Source of the DNA: Ypsolopha sequella
Taxonomy: Eukaryota; Arthropoda; Insecta; Lepidoptera; Ypsolophidae
Direction of reading: 5' to 3'
Length of the DNA stretch: 64,000 nt
Assembly (NCBI GenBank): GCA_934047225.1
Contig: OW203993.1
Coordinates: forward strand, 28,348,069-28,412,068
Positions 63,677-64,000 of this stretch are shown one piece after another. How positions within the stretch are numbered: position 1 is the first letter of the stretch; every line of letters starts with the position of its first letter. The notes under the pieces were generated by a model. That model did no database searches and was not told where the DNA came from. It worked only from the letters and a program-made list of their open reading frames with translations. The position numbers were made by a program, and so were the translations under genes.

Positions 63677-63867
63677 TGTAGGGATTTCTCTCTACAGTTT
63701 TATATATGATTGAATGAAGGGCGGCGTGTTTATGAAGAAAACAACCGCTAATGTCGAGTGCGTATATTTCACTGATTGTACGATGATTGTTTAGCTATAT
63801 AAGTAAACTATAAAATGCTTACGCTAAAGTATTACAAAATAATAATCTTTGGACAGTTGACTGTACA
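63677..63867 (-). repeat. 5' LTR of the BEL/Pao element
   Basis: 191 bp, by eye identical to 56,074-56,264, followed on the right by the target duplication GGTAT. It should hold the promoter for the element's minus-strand transcript. Confidence 0.95.
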
Positions 63868-64000
63868 GGTATGAAATGAAATGGCTTCATTAGCTGATTG
63901 TAAAAATATACTACATCATTACATATCAGCACTTGTTTTCTAAAACAACAATAGTACATTTTCACAACACACCAAGTTTGGGCTCTTCCAGGTAGGAAAA

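Larger units (their letters stand above)
56074..63867 (-). mobile_element. BEL/Pao LTR retrotransposon with envelope-like gene
   Basis: The 7,794-bp element on the minus strand has 191-bp LTRs (56,074-56,264 and 63,677-63,867) that read as identical. Its ends are TG...CA, and a 5-bp target duplication GGTAT flanks it (56,069-56,073 and 63,868-63,872). The order is 5' LTR, primer-binding site, leader with tandem repeats, gag, protease, RT-RNase H-integrase, env-like ORF, 3' LTR. It sits in a Graf intron in the gene's orientation. Identical LTRs imply a very recent insertion. The gag-pol region nevertheless contains two frame changes and one in-frame stop, so autonomous function is doubtful unless these are sequence errors or recoding sites. 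Confidence 0.95.

Overview
This is an animal nuclear genome window, most likely from a moth or butterfly. It is AT-rich and intron-rich, and it is packed with transposable elements of kinds common in insects: Jockey/CR1-like, RTE and I/R1-like LINEs, a BEL/Pao LTR element, Tc1/mariner and hAT derivatives, and many fold-back MITEs. The Lepidoptera call rests on general resemblance of several repeats (for example the 'gggttctgtacc ... ctcgtacttggcc' element at 18.7-21.2 kb) to repeats I know from that order. It is not a database result.

Three host genes are recognisable from exon translations and matching splice junctions. (1) 0.5-9.4 kb, minus strand: apoptosis-inducing factor (AIF/AIFM1-like mitochondrial FAD oxidoreductase). 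The first and second Rossmann motifs sit on separate exons, the C-terminal part lies beyond the left edge, and the introns are filled by LINEs. (2) 27.6-35.0 kb, plus strand: Tsc1 (hamartin), three coding exons giving about 885 codons, with an open LINE and an opposing LINE fragment in intron 1. (3) 38.0-55.5 kb, minus strand and continuing past the right edge: Graf (ARHGAP26/10/42 type). A RhoGAP exon, a 40-nt micro-exon and a terminal SH3 exon join in phase. A second possible terminal exon, coding a hydrophobic tail, is phase-compatible with the same RhoGAP donor.

AIF and Tsc1 are divergent, separated by about 18 kb of mostly repeat-derived sequence (9.4-27.6 kb). Tsc1 and Graf are convergent, separated by about 2.9 kb. 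The exons are strikingly GC-rich against the AT-rich background.

The right end (56,074-63,867) is a complete BEL/Pao LTR retrotransposon in a Graf intron. It has LTRs that read as identical, a 5-bp target duplication, a primer-binding site, gag, protease, RT/RNase H/integrase and an envelope-like third ORF. Its gag-pol coding region carries two frame changes and one in-frame stop. Other well-supported insertions are a 5'-truncated Jockey-type LINE with a 15-bp target duplication (18.9-20.7 kb), two internally deleted Tc1/mariner relatives (16.8 and 50.7 kb), and a 132-bp hAT MITE with a perfect 8-bp target duplication (51.6 kb). No prokaryotic-style operon, CRISPR array or rRNA is present.
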